A stretch of 64,000 nucleotides of DNA. Origin: JAVBKV01 sp031553885 (GTDB lineage Bacteria; Bacteroidota; Bacteroidia; Bacteroidales; Azobacteroidaceae). Shown here one piece after another: positions 42,441 through 52,838 of the stretch; position 1 is the stretch's first letter; each line of letters starts with the position of its first letter. A model generated the notes under the pieces. That model was not told the DNA's origin, did not search any database, and was given only the letters and a program-made list of their open reading frames with translations. The position numbers were made by a program, and so were the translations under genes. The stretch spans positions 8,764 through 72,763 of the forward strand of contig JAVBKV010000053.1 of NCBI GenBank assembly GCA_031553885.1. The letters are read 5' to 3'.

Positions 42441-42526
42441 AATTAATAATTATAATAATTTTAAAAATATAAGCCGTAAAGGTACAGGATTATTTTCAGA
42501 AAAGAATATGCTCAAAGAAATTTATG

Positions 42527-42534
42527 TATGTTTG
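42527..42534 (+). promoter_or_regulatory. -7 element for the PBP1C gene
   Basis: TATGTTTG overlaps the alternative upstream ATG at 42528, which therefore cannot be translated from this transcript. It supports the start at 42552. Confidence 0.5.
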
Positions 42535-42551
42535 TAACGAAGGAACAGAAC

Positions 42552-44879
42552 ATGAAACCAACACATAAAAATAAGATAAAAAAAGTATTATTCATTTTAT
42601 CAGCCGGGTTAGTAATCTGGTACATCTTCTGTCTTCCCCGAAAGTTATTTGATGTTTCCTACGCTACGGTCGTAACCGATCGTAACCATGAATTATTAGG
42701 CGCCCGCATTGCCGAGGACAATCAATGGAGGTTCCCGGCTATAGATACGGTTCCTCCAAAAGTCAAAACATGTCTGATCGAGTTTGAAGACCAGTATTTT
42801 TACCGGCACTGGGGAGTCAATCCGCTGGCTATCGGTCGGGCCATCATACAGAATATCCAGGCAAAAAAAATCGTCAGCGGAGGCAGTACACTTACCATGC
42901 AAACCATTCGTCTGGCACGCAGGGAGAAACGAACATTTATAGAAAAATTCATCGAAATCGTCTGGGCTACCCGGTTGGAGTTCCGCTACTCGAAAGAAGA
43001 AATTCTGGGATTATATGCTTCTCATGCCCCCTTCGGAGGAAATGTAGTAGGGCTGGAAGCAGCAGCCTGGAGGTATTTCGGACATTCATCCAATAACTTA
43101 TCCTGGGCCGAAGCGGCTACGCTGGCCGTCTTGCCGAACGCTCCCTCCCAAATTCATTTGTCCAGGAACAGGAAAGCATTGAGTGATAAACGGAATCGCT
43201 TGCTGAAAAAACTACTGGATAAAAAATTAATCAATTCTTCCACGTATGAGCTGTCACTGAATGAGCCCTTACCCGGAGAACCCCTACCCCTGCCTTCCAT
43301 CGCTCCTCATTTGGTCAGTTACTTTTACCAGCAAAACAAGGGCAACTATTGCACCTCTACCCTCGAAAAAGGAATGCAACAACAAGTAGAGGAGATCCTG
43401 AACCGGTGGAACGGAGACTTTTCCCGGAACGATATCCGGAATTTAGCAGCCCTGGTAATCGACGTCCGGAAAAACCAGGTTATTGCCTACTGCGGAAATG
43501 TCAATTTTGAAAGTAAACGATCAGCCAACCAGGTCGATATTATCCGTTCTCCACGCAGCACGGGAAGTATTCTGAAACCCTTTCTTTACTGTGCACTCTT
43601 ACAGGAAGGCATCCTTCTTCCACATACGCTTCAACCCGATATACCGGTCAATATCAACGGATTTCAACCCCAGAATTTCAACCGGCAGTTCGACGGAGCC
43701 GTACCTGCTTCCGAAGCATTGGCCCGCTCACTGAATGTCCCTGCTGTTTACGAATTACAAGCCTACAGCGTTCCTAAATTTTACGATTTCTTAAAAAAAG
43801 CCGGATTAACAACCCTCAACCGTCCGGCTTCCGACTACGGGCTTTCCCTGATACTGGGGGGAGCGGAAGGATCCTTGTGGGACATTGCATCGGCTTACAA
43901 CAACATGGCCCAGACGTTGATCCGGACTACGACTCACCCGGAGCAAACCGTTAACGAAAAACCGTTTCTTTTACTTTCAGAATCCACTCAAAATTCCACT
44001 CAAAATTCCATGTATGACCCGGGAGCAGTATGGCAGACGTTCGAAACAATCAAAGAAGTGAACCGTCCGGAAGAAATCGACTGGAAGTATATTCCCTCCA
44101 TGCAGAAAATTGCCTGGAAAACAGGGACCAGCTACGGATTCAGGGATGCCTGGGCCATCGGTGTCACTCCAAGATATGTGGTGGGCGTCTGGGTAGGCAA
44201 TGCCAACGGAGAGGGAAAACCAGGACTCACAGGGGCTCAAACCGCCGGACCGGTCCTGTTCGATATTTTCAATATCCTCCCGGCCTCCTCCTGGTTTGAA
44301 ATCCCTTACGAAACACTGACAGAAGCGGAAATCTGCATGGAAAGCGGCCATCTGAAAGGCAGGTACTGCGAACACACCGATACGATACTTATTCCCAGAA
44401 ACGGTCTAAAAACAACACCTTGTCCCTATCATTTCTCTGTCCACGTCACCCCGGACAACCAATACCGGGTGTACGAAAATTGTGCCGGATCAGAAGGCAT
44501 ACAAACCGTCAGCTGGTTTGCTCTTCCTCCCGCCTGGGCCTGGTACTACAAACAACATCACCCCTCCTACCGGAACCTGCCGCCATTCAAACCGGGTTGC
44601 AGTCCCGATGGGCAACACCAACCCATGCAATTCATTTATCCCCAACCCCAGGCAAACATCTCGCTTCCCAAGCAATTAGACGGGAGTCCGGGACAAGTGA
44701 TTTTTGAGCTGGCACACAACCAGCCTCATGCTACCGTACACTGGCACTTAGACGAAAATTATGTGGGAACAACGGAAAATTTTCACCAGATAACACTCCG
44801 TCCGGACAAGGGAAAACATGTGGTTACGGTAGTCGATAACGAAGGAAATACTTTGTCTGTATCCTTCAACATTTTGTAA
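42552..44879 (+). CDS. pbpC: Penicillin-binding protein 1C
   Basis: A 775-residue bifunctional murein synthase. TM anchor about 10-30; GT51 glycosyltransferase motifs FEDQYFYRHWGVNP and GGSTLTMQT; transpeptidase motifs RSTGSILKPF (SxxK), SLNVPAV (SxN) and KTGTS; then the C-terminal BiPBP_C beta-domain ending CFNIL-like with GKHVVTVVDNEGN. The start at 42552 follows from the promoter position and an AGGA site. PBP1C often pairs with an alpha-2-macroglobulin lipoprotein, absent here. A 12-base direct duplication near 43985-44009 encodes STQNSTQNS. Confidence 0.92.
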   Translation: MKPTHKNKIKKVLFILSAGLVIWYIFCLPRKLFDVSYATVVTDRNHELLGARIAEDNQWRFPAIDTVPPKVKTCLIEFEDQYFYRHWGVNPLAIGRAIIQNIQAKKIVSGGSTLTMQTIRLARREKRTFIEKFIEIVWATRLEFRYSKEEILGLYASHAPFGGNVVGLEAAAWRYFGHSSNNLSWAEAATLAVLPNAPSQIHLSRNRKALSDKRNRLLKKLLDKKLINSSTYELSLNEPLPGEPLPLPSIAPHLVSYFYQQNKGNYCTSTLEKGMQQQVEEILNRWNGDFSRNDIRNLAALVIDVRKNQVIAYCGNVNFESKRSANQVDIIRSPRSTGSILKPFLYCALLQEGILLPHTLQPDIPVNINGFQPQNFNRQFDGAVPASEALARSLNVPAVYELQAYSVPKFYDFLKKAGLTTLNRPASDYGLSLILGGAEGSLWDIASAYNNMAQTLIRTTTHPEQTVNEKPFLLLSESTQNSTQNSMYDPGAVWQTFETIKEVNRPEEIDWKYIPSMQKIAWKTGTSYGFRDAWAIGVTPRYVVGVWVGNANGEGKPGLTGAQTAGPVLFDIFNILPASSWFEIPYETLTEAEICMESGHLKGRYCEHTDTILIPRNGLKTTPCPYHFSVHVTPDNQYRVYENCAGSEGIQTVSWFALPPAWAWYYKQHHPSYRNLPPFKPGCSPDGQHQPMQFIYPQPQANISLPKQLDGSPGQVIFELAHNQPHATVHWHLDENYVGTTENFHQITLRPDKGKHVVTVVDNEGNTLSVSFNIL

Positions 44880-44887
44880 AATTTGAC

Positions 44888-44895
44888 TACCTTTG
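44888..44895 (+). promoter_or_regulatory. -7 element for mutS
   Basis: TACCTTTG, 52 bases before the GTG start of mutS; the -33 region is weak. Confidence 0.5.
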
Positions 44896-44947
44896 CACTC
44901 ATTCGAAAAAATGATCCATTTTTAATTCATCTAAAAGTATTATTCCT

Positions 44948-47560
44948 GTGGCAAAAGAAATCGTCGAAACCCCCTTAATGAAACAATACCTCGAGATCAA
45001 ATCCAAGCATCCCGACGCCATTTTATTATTCCGGGTAGGCGATTTTTATGAAACATTCTCCGATGATGCCATAGCTGCCTCCGAAATACTTGGGATCACC
45101 CTGACCAGAAGAGCCAACGGAGCAGCACAATCCATTGAACTGGCCGGATTTCCGCATCACGCACTGGATACTTACCTTCCGAAACTGGTTCGCGCCGGGA
45201 AGAGAGTTGCGATCTGTGATCAGTTGGAAGATCCAAAAATGACCAAGAAGCTGGTCAAAAGAGGAATTACAGAATTAGTAACTCCGGGTGTTTCCATCAA
45301 TGACAACGTTCTGAACCACAAAGAAAACAATTTCCTTGCCGCCGTTCATTTCAATAAAAACACCTGTGGGGTTGCTTTTTTTGATATCTCTACCGGAGAA
45401 TTTCTGACCGCAGAGGGCCCCATCAACTACATCGATAAATTACTCAATAATTTCGATCCGAAAGAAATCCTTTTCGAACGAACCAAGCGCAAGTTGTTTG
45501 AAGAAGCCTTCGGATCCAAGTTTCTGACTTTTGAACTGGAAGACTGGGTGTTTACCGAAGATACAGCCAACGAGCGGCTGTTGAAACAATTTGAAACCAA
45601 AAATCTGAAAGGATTCGGAGTTCAACACCTGACAAACGGAATTATAGCTTCTGGGGCTATCTTACACTACCTGGATCTGACTCAGCATACGCAAACAGCC
45701 CACATCACTTCTCTTTCCCGGATTGAAGAAGACCGGTATGTCCGGCGGGATACGTTTACGGTACGCAGCCTGGAGCTGCTCGACACCATGAACGAAGGAG
45801 GAAAATCCTTGTTGCAGGTACTGGACAGAACGACTACTCCTATGGGTGCACGGATGCTGAAACGCTGGATTGTCTTTCCGTTGAAAGAAGTCAAACTCAT
45901 CGAAGACCGTCTGGCTGTGGTCGAATATTTCTTCCGGGAACCGGAACTGAAAGAACTGCTGGAACAACAACTCAGCCTCATCGGCGACCTGGAACGTATA
46001 ATTTCCAAAGTGGCTGTAGGCCGGGTAAACCCGAGGGAAGTCGTCCAGTTGAAAGTGGCTTTGAATGCTATTGAACCGGTGAAACAGGTTTGTCTGGATT
46101 CGGACGATCCCAGTTTGCAGAAAATCGGAGATCAACTGAATCTTTGCCAGCTGATCCGTGAAAAGATCGAAAACGAAATTGTACCTGACCCTCCGGTCCT
46201 GATGAATAAAGGAAGTGTTATCCGAAAAGGTGTGAACCCGGACTTAGACGAATTGCGGGAAATTGCTTACTCCGGAAAAGATTACCTCCTGCAAATCCAG
46301 CAGCGGGAAAGCGAACGTACCGGAATCCCGTCCTTGAAAGTCAGTTACAACAATGTTTTCGGATACTACATCGAAGTGCGTCATACCCACAAAGATAAAG
46401 TCCCTGCCGACTGGATCAGGAAACAGACACTGGTGAATGCAGAACGGTACATCACCGAAGAACTCAAAATATACGAAGAAAAAATATTAGGCGCCGAAGA
46501 CCGGATTGCCACATTGGAAGGTAAACTTTTCAACGACCTGGTACTGGAACTGATGGAATACATCGCACCCATCCAGGCCAATGCCAATCTCATCGCCCGG
46601 ATCGACTGCCTGCTTTCGTTTGCTAAAATTGCACAACGCAATAAATACATCCGACCGCAGGTGGAAGACAGTACAGTGCTGGACATCAAAGGAGGCCGGC
46701 ACCCGGTGATCGAGACGCAATTACCTCCGGGAGAACCCTACATTCCTAACGACGTTTATTTAGACGAAAAAAAACAACAGATCATCATCATTACCGGACC
46801 TAACATGGCCGGTAAATCGGCCCTGTTACGTCAAACGGCCCTGATTACCCTGATGGCACAGATCGGTTCTTTTGTTCCGGCAGAATCAGCCAAAATCGGT
46901 CTGGTCGACAAAATTTTCACCCGGGTAGGTGCCAGCGATAACATCTCGTTGGGTGAATCTACGTTTATGGTTGAAATGAATGAAGCGGCTGATATCCTCA
47001 ACAATTTGTCCGACAGAAGTTTAGTTCTCTTCGATGAATTGGGTAGAGGCACCTCTACGTACGACGGCATTTCCATTGCCTGGGCCATCGTGGAATATAT
47101 TCATGAGAATCCGAAAGCCCATGCAAAAACCCTTTTCGCCACGCACTACCACGAGTTGAACGAAATGGAAAAATCGTTCAAACGAATCAAGAACTACAAT
47201 GTTTCAGTACGGGAAGTCGACAACAAGGTCATCTTTCTTCGTAAACTGGTAAAAGGAGGCAGCGAGCACAGTTTCGGAATCCATGTCGCCAAAATGGCCG
47301 GAATGCCCCAAAGCATCGTCAAGCGATCGAATGAGATCCTGAAACAACTGGAAACCGACAACCGGAAAACCGGCATTTCCAAACCCATGAAAAAAATATC
47401 CTCCGAAAGGGAAGGTTTTCAGTTGAGTTTCTTCCAATTAGATGATCCGGTACTTTCCCAGGTCCGGGACGAAATAAATAACCTGGATGTAAACAATTTA
47501 ACTCCGGTGGAAGCGTTGAATAAATTAAACGATATTAAACGAATCCTGAAAGGGAAATAG
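44948..47560 (+). CDS. mutS: DNA mismatch repair protein MutS
   Basis: An 870-residue MutS1. The mismatch-recognition Phe-x-Glu lies in FRVGDFYETF, the connector, lever and clamp domains follow, and the ATPase has Walker A GPNMAGKS (about 616-623), DELGRGTSTYDG (Walker B/signature) and ATHYHEL. It starts at GTG 44948, which gives the expected N-terminus AKEIVETPLMKQYLEIK. Length is complete. It is followed by the flippase gene after two bases, so the glycan cluster may be partly read through from mutS. Confidence 0.95.
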   Translation: MAKEIVETPLMKQYLEIKSKHPDAILLFRVGDFYETFSDDAIAASEILGITLTRRANGAAQSIELAGFPHHALDTYLPKLVRAGKRVAICDQLEDPKMTKKLVKRGITELVTPGVSINDNVLNHKENNFLAAVHFNKNTCGVAFFDISTGEFLTAEGPINYIDKLLNNFDPKEILFERTKRKLFEEAFGSKFLTFELEDWVFTEDTANERLLKQFETKNLKGFGVQHLTNGIIASGAILHYLDLTQHTQTAHITSLSRIEEDRYVRRDTFTVRSLELLDTMNEGGKSLLQVLDRTTTPMGARMLKRWIVFPLKEVKLIEDRLAVVEYFFREPELKELLEQQLSLIGDLERIISKVAVGRVNPREVVQLKVALNAIEPVKQVCLDSDDPSLQKIGDQLNLCQLIREKIENEIVPDPPVLMNKGSVIRKGVNPDLDELREIAYSGKDYLLQIQQRESERTGIPSLKVSYNNVFGYYIEVRHTHKDKVPADWIRKQTLVNAERYITEELKIYEEKILGAEDRIATLEGKLFNDLVLELMEYIAPIQANANLIARIDCLLSFAKIAQRNKYIRPQVEDSTVLDIKGGRHPVIETQLPPGEPYIPNDVYLDEKKQQIIIITGPNMAGKSALLRQTALITLMAQIGSFVPAESAKIGLVDKIFTRVGASDNISLGESTFMVEMNEAADILNNLSDRSLVLFDELGRGTSTYDGISIAWAIVEYIHENPKAHAKTLFATHYHELNEMEKSFKRIKNYNVSVREVDNKVIFLRKLVKGGSEHSFGIHVAKMAGMPQSIVKRSNEILKQLETDNRKTGISKPMKKISSEREGFQLSFFQLDDPVLSQVRDEINNLDVNNLTPVEALNKLNDIKRILKGK

Positions 47561-47562
47561 GC

Positions 47563-49068
47563 ATGGGAATAATTATCCGGCAAAGTATTAAAGGGTCAAT
47601 CGTCACATACATCGGAGCCTTTATCGGATTTCTGACGACAATGTTCATTGCTACGGAATTCTTAGGCAAGGAAGGTTTAGGATTAATCAGCGTATTCGCA
47701 GAAGCTGGACTTCTTTTTGCAACTATTTTCCAATTAGGAACTTCCGCTTCTGCCATCCGTTTCTTCTCATTTTTCAAAAGTAAGGATGGGAAAAACAATG
47801 GTTTTTTTTACTACCTGGTGATGATTCCCCTGGTTGGATTCTGCCTCTTTCTTCCCATTTTCCTTTTATTCAAAGAACCTATTTCCCATTATTTTGAGAA
47901 GAACTCCCCACTCTTTGTCGATTATTATAACTGGCTGCTGCCTTTCACTTTCTTTTTAATTTACTGGACTGTATTCGAAACATATTCCAATGTAATGATG
48001 CGAATTGCAGTCCCGAAAATTTTCCGTGAAATTGTCCTCCGGTTATTAACCATTGCCGTATTTTTATTGTATGCACTTCATTATATAAGTCTGGACGGGC
48101 TGATTGCGGGTTATGTACTGATTCATGGCATTTGCATGTGTTGTACGTTTTTTTATGTTGCCAAGATCGGATCGGTTTCCCTCAAGCATGATCCATTGTT
48201 TATCACCCGGCCTATCCGGAAAGATTTTCTGTCTTACACCTCCTTCCTGCTGATCGGATCTATAGGAAGCAGCCTGATTCCAAAGATTGATATTTTCATG
48301 GTCTCTTCCGGAATTGGTCTGGCTTCGACAGGTATTTACACCATTGCTTTCAGATTGATTTCCATTATCGAAATACCATCCCGTTCAATCTCCACCATTT
48401 CTTCCCCGTTGGCTTCCGAATACCTCAGGGCCGGAAATATTGCACAAGCCAATGAATTATACAAAAAAGTATCTTTGCATCAACTGGTGATCGGAAGTCT
48501 GATTTTTTTATTGATCTGGATCAACATTGACAATATATACAGGATCATACCGGACGGGGAATCTTACAGCGAAGGCAAATGGGTCGTTTTGTTCATCGGA
48601 ATCACCAAGATTATAGAGGCTACAATTAATTTCGGAAACACCCTGATCAATTTTTCCAGGTATTATCGCTGGAGCGTTTATTTTGTATTTTTCATAACCG
48701 GATTGACCATTTTCCTGAATTACTTACTGATACCCATTTACGGAATCACCGGAGCCGCTTTAGGCACAGCAATCGCTTCACTGATCAGTTACAGCGCGCA
48801 GCAATGGCTTGTTTTCATTAAAATCAAGGGAAATCCTTACAGCAAAGGAACCCTGAAACAGATCCTGATGTTGCTGGCCTTACTGGCACTCAATTATTGC
48901 TTACCAGCTTTCGGAAATCCATGGCTAGACGGGATTTTCCGTACATCGGTCATCGGTATTGCCGGTCTTGCATTATACTCTTTTATTCATATCTCCAACG
49001 AGATTAATTCTATGTTGGATCAGGCATTTCAACAAGTCAAACGCCTGTTGCATTTCGGAAAAAAATAA
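47563..49068 (+). CDS. Wzx-like polysaccharide flippase
   Basis: A 501-residue membrane protein with about 12-14 TMs of the MATE/MOP superfamily. It opens IIRQSIKGSIVTYIGAFIGFLTTMFIATEFLGKEGLGLISVF spread over residues 4-45, typical of oligosaccharide flippases that turn undecaprenyl-linked glycans across the inner membrane. It begins two bases after the mutS stop and leads a run of glycosyltransferases, so it presumably moves the glycan they build. Its substrate is inferred from context only. Confidence 0.85.
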   Translation: MGIIIRQSIKGSIVTYIGAFIGFLTTMFIATEFLGKEGLGLISVFAEAGLLFATIFQLGTSASAIRFFSFFKSKDGKNNGFFYYLVMIPLVGFCLFLPIFLLFKEPISHYFEKNSPLFVDYYNWLLPFTFFLIYWTVFETYSNVMMRIAVPKIFREIVLRLLTIAVFLLYALHYISLDGLIAGYVLIHGICMCCTFFYVAKIGSVSLKHDPLFITRPIRKDFLSYTSFLLIGSIGSSLIPKIDIFMVSSGIGLASTGIYTIAFRLISIIEIPSRSISTISSPLASEYLRAGNIAQANELYKKVSLHQLVIGSLIFLLIWINIDNIYRIIPDGESYSEGKWVVLFIGITKIIEATINFGNTLINFSRYYRWSVYFVFFITGLTIFLNYLLIPIYGITGAALGTAIASLISYSAQQWLVFIKIKGNPYSKGTLKQILMLLALLALNYCLPAFGNPWLDGIFRTSVIGIAGLALYSFIHISNEINSMLDQAFQQVKRLLHFGKK

Positions 49069-49080
49069 TATAATCACTTC

Positions 49081-49986
49081 ATGCTCATGATTACGAAGTT
49101 ATACAGAAAATACGTACCCAATGCCTTCCGGGATAAAATCTATGAATTATTCCTGGGAAATTTTCTTCATATAAAACGAAATTTCTCCCCCATTATGCGG
49201 GGAAAATTCACCTGGTTTTTCAGGGGACTGTTACCGGACACCCCTCAGAACCAGGCTTATTCCTTTATCGGAAAGCACGGTATAACGGCTTATCCATTTG
49301 AGTTTTCACTGGAATATTCGGACGTCGACATCGATTACTCCTTTGATGACCCCAGTGGATTGCCCTATATAGTGCACCATGGGAAAAAATTATTTTTTCC
49401 CAAGAACACGATTCATGCCTATTCCCTGAAAAAATATTACCAGGGAATTCTTATCGAACAGGACTCTCGTTGCGCCCACCGGTATGTGCAATCCTACGAT
49501 GAATTGCAGGACAAAGTACTGATTGACGCCGGAGCTGCGGAAGGTGTGTTTACCCTGGATGTAATCGAGAAGGTAAAACATGCTTACCTGATCGAATGTG
49601 AGGAACCCTGGATAGAAGCATTACAGCAAACATTCTCTCCCTGGAAGGAAAAAGTTACGATTGTAAAGAAATACCTGAGTGATTTGAATGATGAAAAAAA
49701 CAGATCCATCGACAACCTGCTCGAAAATGAAACCATCGATGATCTTTTTATCAAAATGGACATTGAAGGAGCCGAATTGTCTGCCTTAAAAGGAGCCGAA
49801 AAAACATTGAAAAAGATAAAGAATATCTCTTGTTCCATCTGTACCTACCACCGGAAAAACGATGCCTCTCAGATCAAGCAGTTTTTTGAGGAACGTGGAT
49901 TTGAAACCGAATTTACCGATGGATTTTTATTTTTTGAAAAAGATCTGAGAAAAGCCATCCTTCGCGCCGGACGATCGAATCAATAA
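49081..49986 (+). CDS. FkbM-family methyltransferase
   Basis: A 301-residue protein whose C-terminal half is a class-I SAM methyltransferase of FkbM type: motif I IDAGAAEG at 148-155, the acidic LIECEEPW after it, and KMDIEGAE at 225-232. The N-terminal 140 residues (LEYSDVDIDYSFDDPSGLPYIVHHGKKLFFPKN within about 77-109) are less conserved. FkbM enzymes make O-methyl ethers, often on sugars. In this cluster it most likely O-methylates a glycan residue. The start at 49081 could instead be the inner Met two codons on. Confidence 0.82.
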   Translation: MLMITKLYRKYVPNAFRDKIYELFLGNFLHIKRNFSPIMRGKFTWFFRGLLPDTPQNQAYSFIGKHGITAYPFEFSLEYSDVDIDYSFDDPSGLPYIVHHGKKLFFPKNTIHAYSLKKYYQGILIEQDSRCAHRYVQSYDELQDKVLIDAGAAEGVFTLDVIEKVKHAYLIECEEPWIEALQQTFSPWKEKVTIVKKYLSDLNDEKNRSIDNLLENETIDDLFIKMDIEGAELSALKGAEKTLKKIKNISCSICTYHRKNDASQIKQFFEERGFETEFTDGFLFFEKDLRKAILRAGRSNQ

Positions 49987-50028
49987 TATTCTATTTATTG
50001 AATTAAAGAGCAATAATAATAGTTGATA

Positions 50029-50940
50029 ATGGATGTATCTATCATTTACGTAAATTATAAGACTGCACGATTAATAGTCGACAGTATTCGATCCGTAAAA
50101 GAACAAACAAGCGGTATCGAATACGAAATTATCGTTGTTGATAATGATTCACAAGATGATTCCATTGAAATAATACAGGCGCAGGATACTCAGATACAGA
50201 TTATTCAATCTCCTGAAAATGTAGGTTTTGGCCGTGCCAACAATCTGGGTGTAGAAAAAGCGAAAGGAAAATGTTTATTTTTCTTAAACCCGGATACCTT
50301 ACTGAAAAATAACGCAATCCGGATATTGTACGATTACCTGACCACCCACAATGAGGCTGGCGCTTGCGGCGGTAATTTACTGGATGAACAATCGGCTCCT
50401 ACTTATTCTTTCGGCAGGAATTATCCCTCTTTGTGGTATGACTTTTTATCCCTGTTTTACCTGAAGCCTCTTTTGCTTCGACATCCGCGTTCGTCTTTTT
50501 ACAATTATACTTCGAAACCAATGAAGGTTGCCTACATAACAGGTGCGGACCTGATGGTCAAAAAAGAAATTTTTGAGATCGCAGGCGGTTTTGATCCCCG
50601 TTTTTTCATGAATTTTGAGGAAACAGAACTATGTGAAAGGATCCGGAAAAAAGGCTGGAACATTGTCTCTGTGCCGGAAGCGGAGATTATTCACCTGGAA
50701 GGGAAAGCCTCAAACAGCAGCGAATCCCGGCTGAAACGTTTTTATGAAGGCCAATATACCTACCACCACAAACGTTCCGGAAATGAAGGCATTCGTACTT
50801 TATATTGTCTGATCGAAACTAAAAACAAACTGAGGCAGTTTATTTTTTCTATCCTTTGTTCTGCAAAGAAAAAAGAGTACTGGAAAACGAAAAGCAAGGT
50901 TAATAAGGCGGTGTACAACCGATTTAAAGAAAACGCATGA
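50029..50940 (+). CDS. GT2 glycosyltransferase (rhamnosyltransferase-like)
   Basis: A 303-residue GT-A enzyme: VSIIYVNYKTARLIVDSIRSV at the start, EIIVVDNDSQDDS, GRANNLGVEKAKGKCLFFLNPDT (the metal-binding acidic pair in NPDT), and the acceptor-side GADLMVKKEIFEIAGGFDPRFFMNFEETELCERI. The ATG at 50029 is chosen over the TTG at 50023. It resembles rhamnosyl- and related transferases that use dTDP- or NDP-sugars; specificity is unknown. It overlaps the next gene by four bases (ATGA). Confidence 0.87.
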   Translation: MDVSIIYVNYKTARLIVDSIRSVKEQTSGIEYEIIVVDNDSQDDSIEIIQAQDTQIQIIQSPENVGFGRANNLGVEKAKGKCLFFLNPDTLLKNNAIRILYDYLTTHNEAGACGGNLLDEQSAPTYSFGRNYPSLWYDFLSLFYLKPLLLRHPRSSFYNYTSKPMKVAYITGADLMVKKEIFEIAGGFDPRFFMNFEETELCERIRKKGWNIVSVPEAEIIHLEGKASNSSESRLKRFYEGQYTYHHKRSGNEGIRTLYCLIETKNKLRQFIFSILCSAKKKEYWKTKSKVNKAVYNRFKENA

Positions 50941-51896
50941 AAGTCTCTATCATCATACCGGTATACAACGTGGAAGCATACATCGAACGATGCCTGCTTT
51001 CGGCTCTGAATCAAAGGTATCCGAATATCGAATACATCCTTGTAAACGACTGTACTCCGGATCAAAGTATGAAGGTCGCTTCCCGGGTCATCAATGCACA
51101 TCCCCGGGGCCAGGCAGTTATTGTTGTGGACCATCCGCACAACCAGGGAGTATCTGCGGCACGGAACACAGGTGTACGTCATGCTTCAGGTGATTATCTT
51201 TTTTTCCTGGACAGCGACGATGAATTGCCTTCTGACTGCATCGAAAAACTGGCCTCAGTCGTGCAAGACGGAAAACCGGAATTTGTGATGGGTAATTATG
51301 AAATTATCCAGGGGAATAAAAGGTGGGAATCTTCATTGAATATCGAACCGGGAACGCTGATCGAAGAAAAAGACCGGATTATTCAGTTCTGCCTGTCCGA
51401 CCAGTGGAACCTGGCCTGGAGTAAACTGATTAAAAAAAATATTTTCCTGGAAAAAGATTGCTGGCTCCCGGTCAATATTCCGCTGGGAGAAGATGACTTG
51501 TGGAACTTTCACCTGGCGACTGTTCTGGATTCCATGGTCTATATCGAAGATATTGTTTACATCTACCATATTGGGGAGCAATCGGTTACGCAAAGGAAAA
51601 CGGAAAGATCCATGAATAGTTTTTACACTGTATTGGAAGAAACAATACGCATAGCTAAAAAAAACGAGCTGGAACAACAGTTTCCTAAGGACCTTACCCG
51701 CTACCTCGATACAAAAAGAATCTATTTCCTGAAATGTTTACTCCTCAATCCCTTCGATAAAAAGTATATCCGGGAACAAAAGTGCAGGATCAGGCTTCTT
51801 TTTAAAAGTTCTGTGCGTATGTGGGGACGACGCTCATTCATCCATGGATTGAAAGAAAAGATACTTTCTTTTTTAATTGTTCTAAAAACGTTGTAA
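50937..51896 (+). CDS. GT2 glycosyltransferase
   Basis: A 319-residue family-2 enzyme: KVSIIIPVYNVEAYIERCLLSAL, YILVNDCTPD, GVSAARNTGVRHASGDYLFFLDSDDE with the DxD metal site, and a later LGEDDLWNFH. The C-terminal third is helical and basic. It is translationally coupled to the preceding GT2 (ATGA overlap) and its stop abuts the next start (TAAATG). Donor and acceptor are unknown. Confidence 0.87.
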   Translation: MKVSIIIPVYNVEAYIERCLLSALNQRYPNIEYILVNDCTPDQSMKVASRVINAHPRGQAVIVVDHPHNQGVSAARNTGVRHASGDYLFFLDSDDELPSDCIEKLASVVQDGKPEFVMGNYEIIQGNKRWESSLNIEPGTLIEEKDRIIQFCLSDQWNLAWSKLIKKNIFLEKDCWLPVNIPLGEDDLWNFHLATVLDSMVYIEDIVYIYHIGEQSVTQRKTERSMNSFYTVLEETIRIAKKNELEQQFPKDLTRYLDTKRIYFLKCLLLNPFDKKYIREQKCRIRLLFKSSVRMWGRRSFIHGLKEKILSFLIVLKTL

Positions 51897-52811
51897 ATGA
51901 AGATAAAACTATTTTTTTCTGATTTCTGGCCAGACTTTGATCCCCGGAATAATTTTATTTCAGATCTGTTGTCGCCTGTTTTTGAGGTTATACTGGATCC
52001 TAACCCGGATTACCTGTTTTTTTCATCTTTCGGATCCAATCATTTCAAATACAACGATTGTGTAAAAATTTATTTCACAGGGGAAAACGATGTCCCGGAT
52101 TTTAACCTCTGCGACTACGCTATGGGATTTCATCACCTCCGGTTCGGAGACCGTTACCTGCGATTTCCCCTGTATGTTTTATACAAAGGATTTCCGGAAC
52201 TTTTCGAAAAAAAGATAGATAGAAATGCTGTCCTCAACCGGAAATTTTGTAACTTTATTTATTCGAACAACCAGTGGGCGGATCCATTCCGGGAAAAATT
52301 CTTTCACCAACTGTCAACCTACAAAAAAGTAGACTCCGGAGGCCGCTTCCTGAATAATATCGGTGGGCCGGTTTCTGATAAGATTGCCTTTATCAGTCAA
52401 TATAAATTCACCCTGGCCTTTGAAAACAGCCGGCTACCGGGATATACGACAGAAAAAATAATGGATCCCATGCGGGTTAATTCCTTGCCTGTTTACTGGG
52501 GAAATCCGGATGTCGGGCTTGATTTCAACAACGATTCCTTTGTTTTCGTCAATGATTTTGAATCGATGGATCAGGCTATCGAGGAAATTATCCGATTAGA
52601 CAATAACGATGAGGCTTACCTGGAAAAACTAAGCCATCCCTGGCTGGGAGAGAAAAATTACAGTACCTGGCAACAAGAATTGGAAGATTTTTTAATGCAT
52701 ATTCTTCATCAGCCTTTGACGGATGCACGGAGAACTACTTCCTACGGCTATACCCAACGATACATCCGGAAACAAAAAAAACTGGCCTGGATCAACCGGT
52801 TTAAATTATAA
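51897..52811 (+). CDS. GT10 alpha-1,3/4-fucosyltransferase-like protein
   Basis: A 304-residue GT10 enzyme (GT-B fold). The donor-side signature YKFTLAFENSRLPGYTTEKI (FENS at 175-178) followed by MRVNSLPVYWGNPDV is the hallmark of fucosyltransferases using GDP-fucose; TGEN (61-64) and the HHLRFGDRYLRFPLY segment also match. It begins immediately after the upstream stop. In Bacteroides the general O-glycan carries fucose and in Helicobacter such enzymes make Lewis antigens, so a fucosylated glycan is a strong expectation. Confidence 0.9.
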   Translation: MKIKLFFSDFWPDFDPRNNFISDLLSPVFEVILDPNPDYLFFSSFGSNHFKYNDCVKIYFTGENDVPDFNLCDYAMGFHHLRFGDRYLRFPLYVLYKGFPELFEKKIDRNAVLNRKFCNFIYSNNQWADPFREKFFHQLSTYKKVDSGGRFLNNIGGPVSDKIAFISQYKFTLAFENSRLPGYTTEKIMDPMRVNSLPVYWGNPDVGLDFNNDSFVFVNDFESMDQAIEEIIRLDNNDEAYLEKLSHPWLGEKNYSTWQQELEDFLMHILHQPLTDARRTTSYGYTQRYIRKQKKLAWINRFKL

Positions 52812-52838
52812 AACCTGATCCGATAAACGATAACAGAC

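Noticed and set aside
42528..42551. Earlier ATG for pbpC
   Set aside because: It overlaps the TATGTTTG -7 element and would lie at or before the transcription start.
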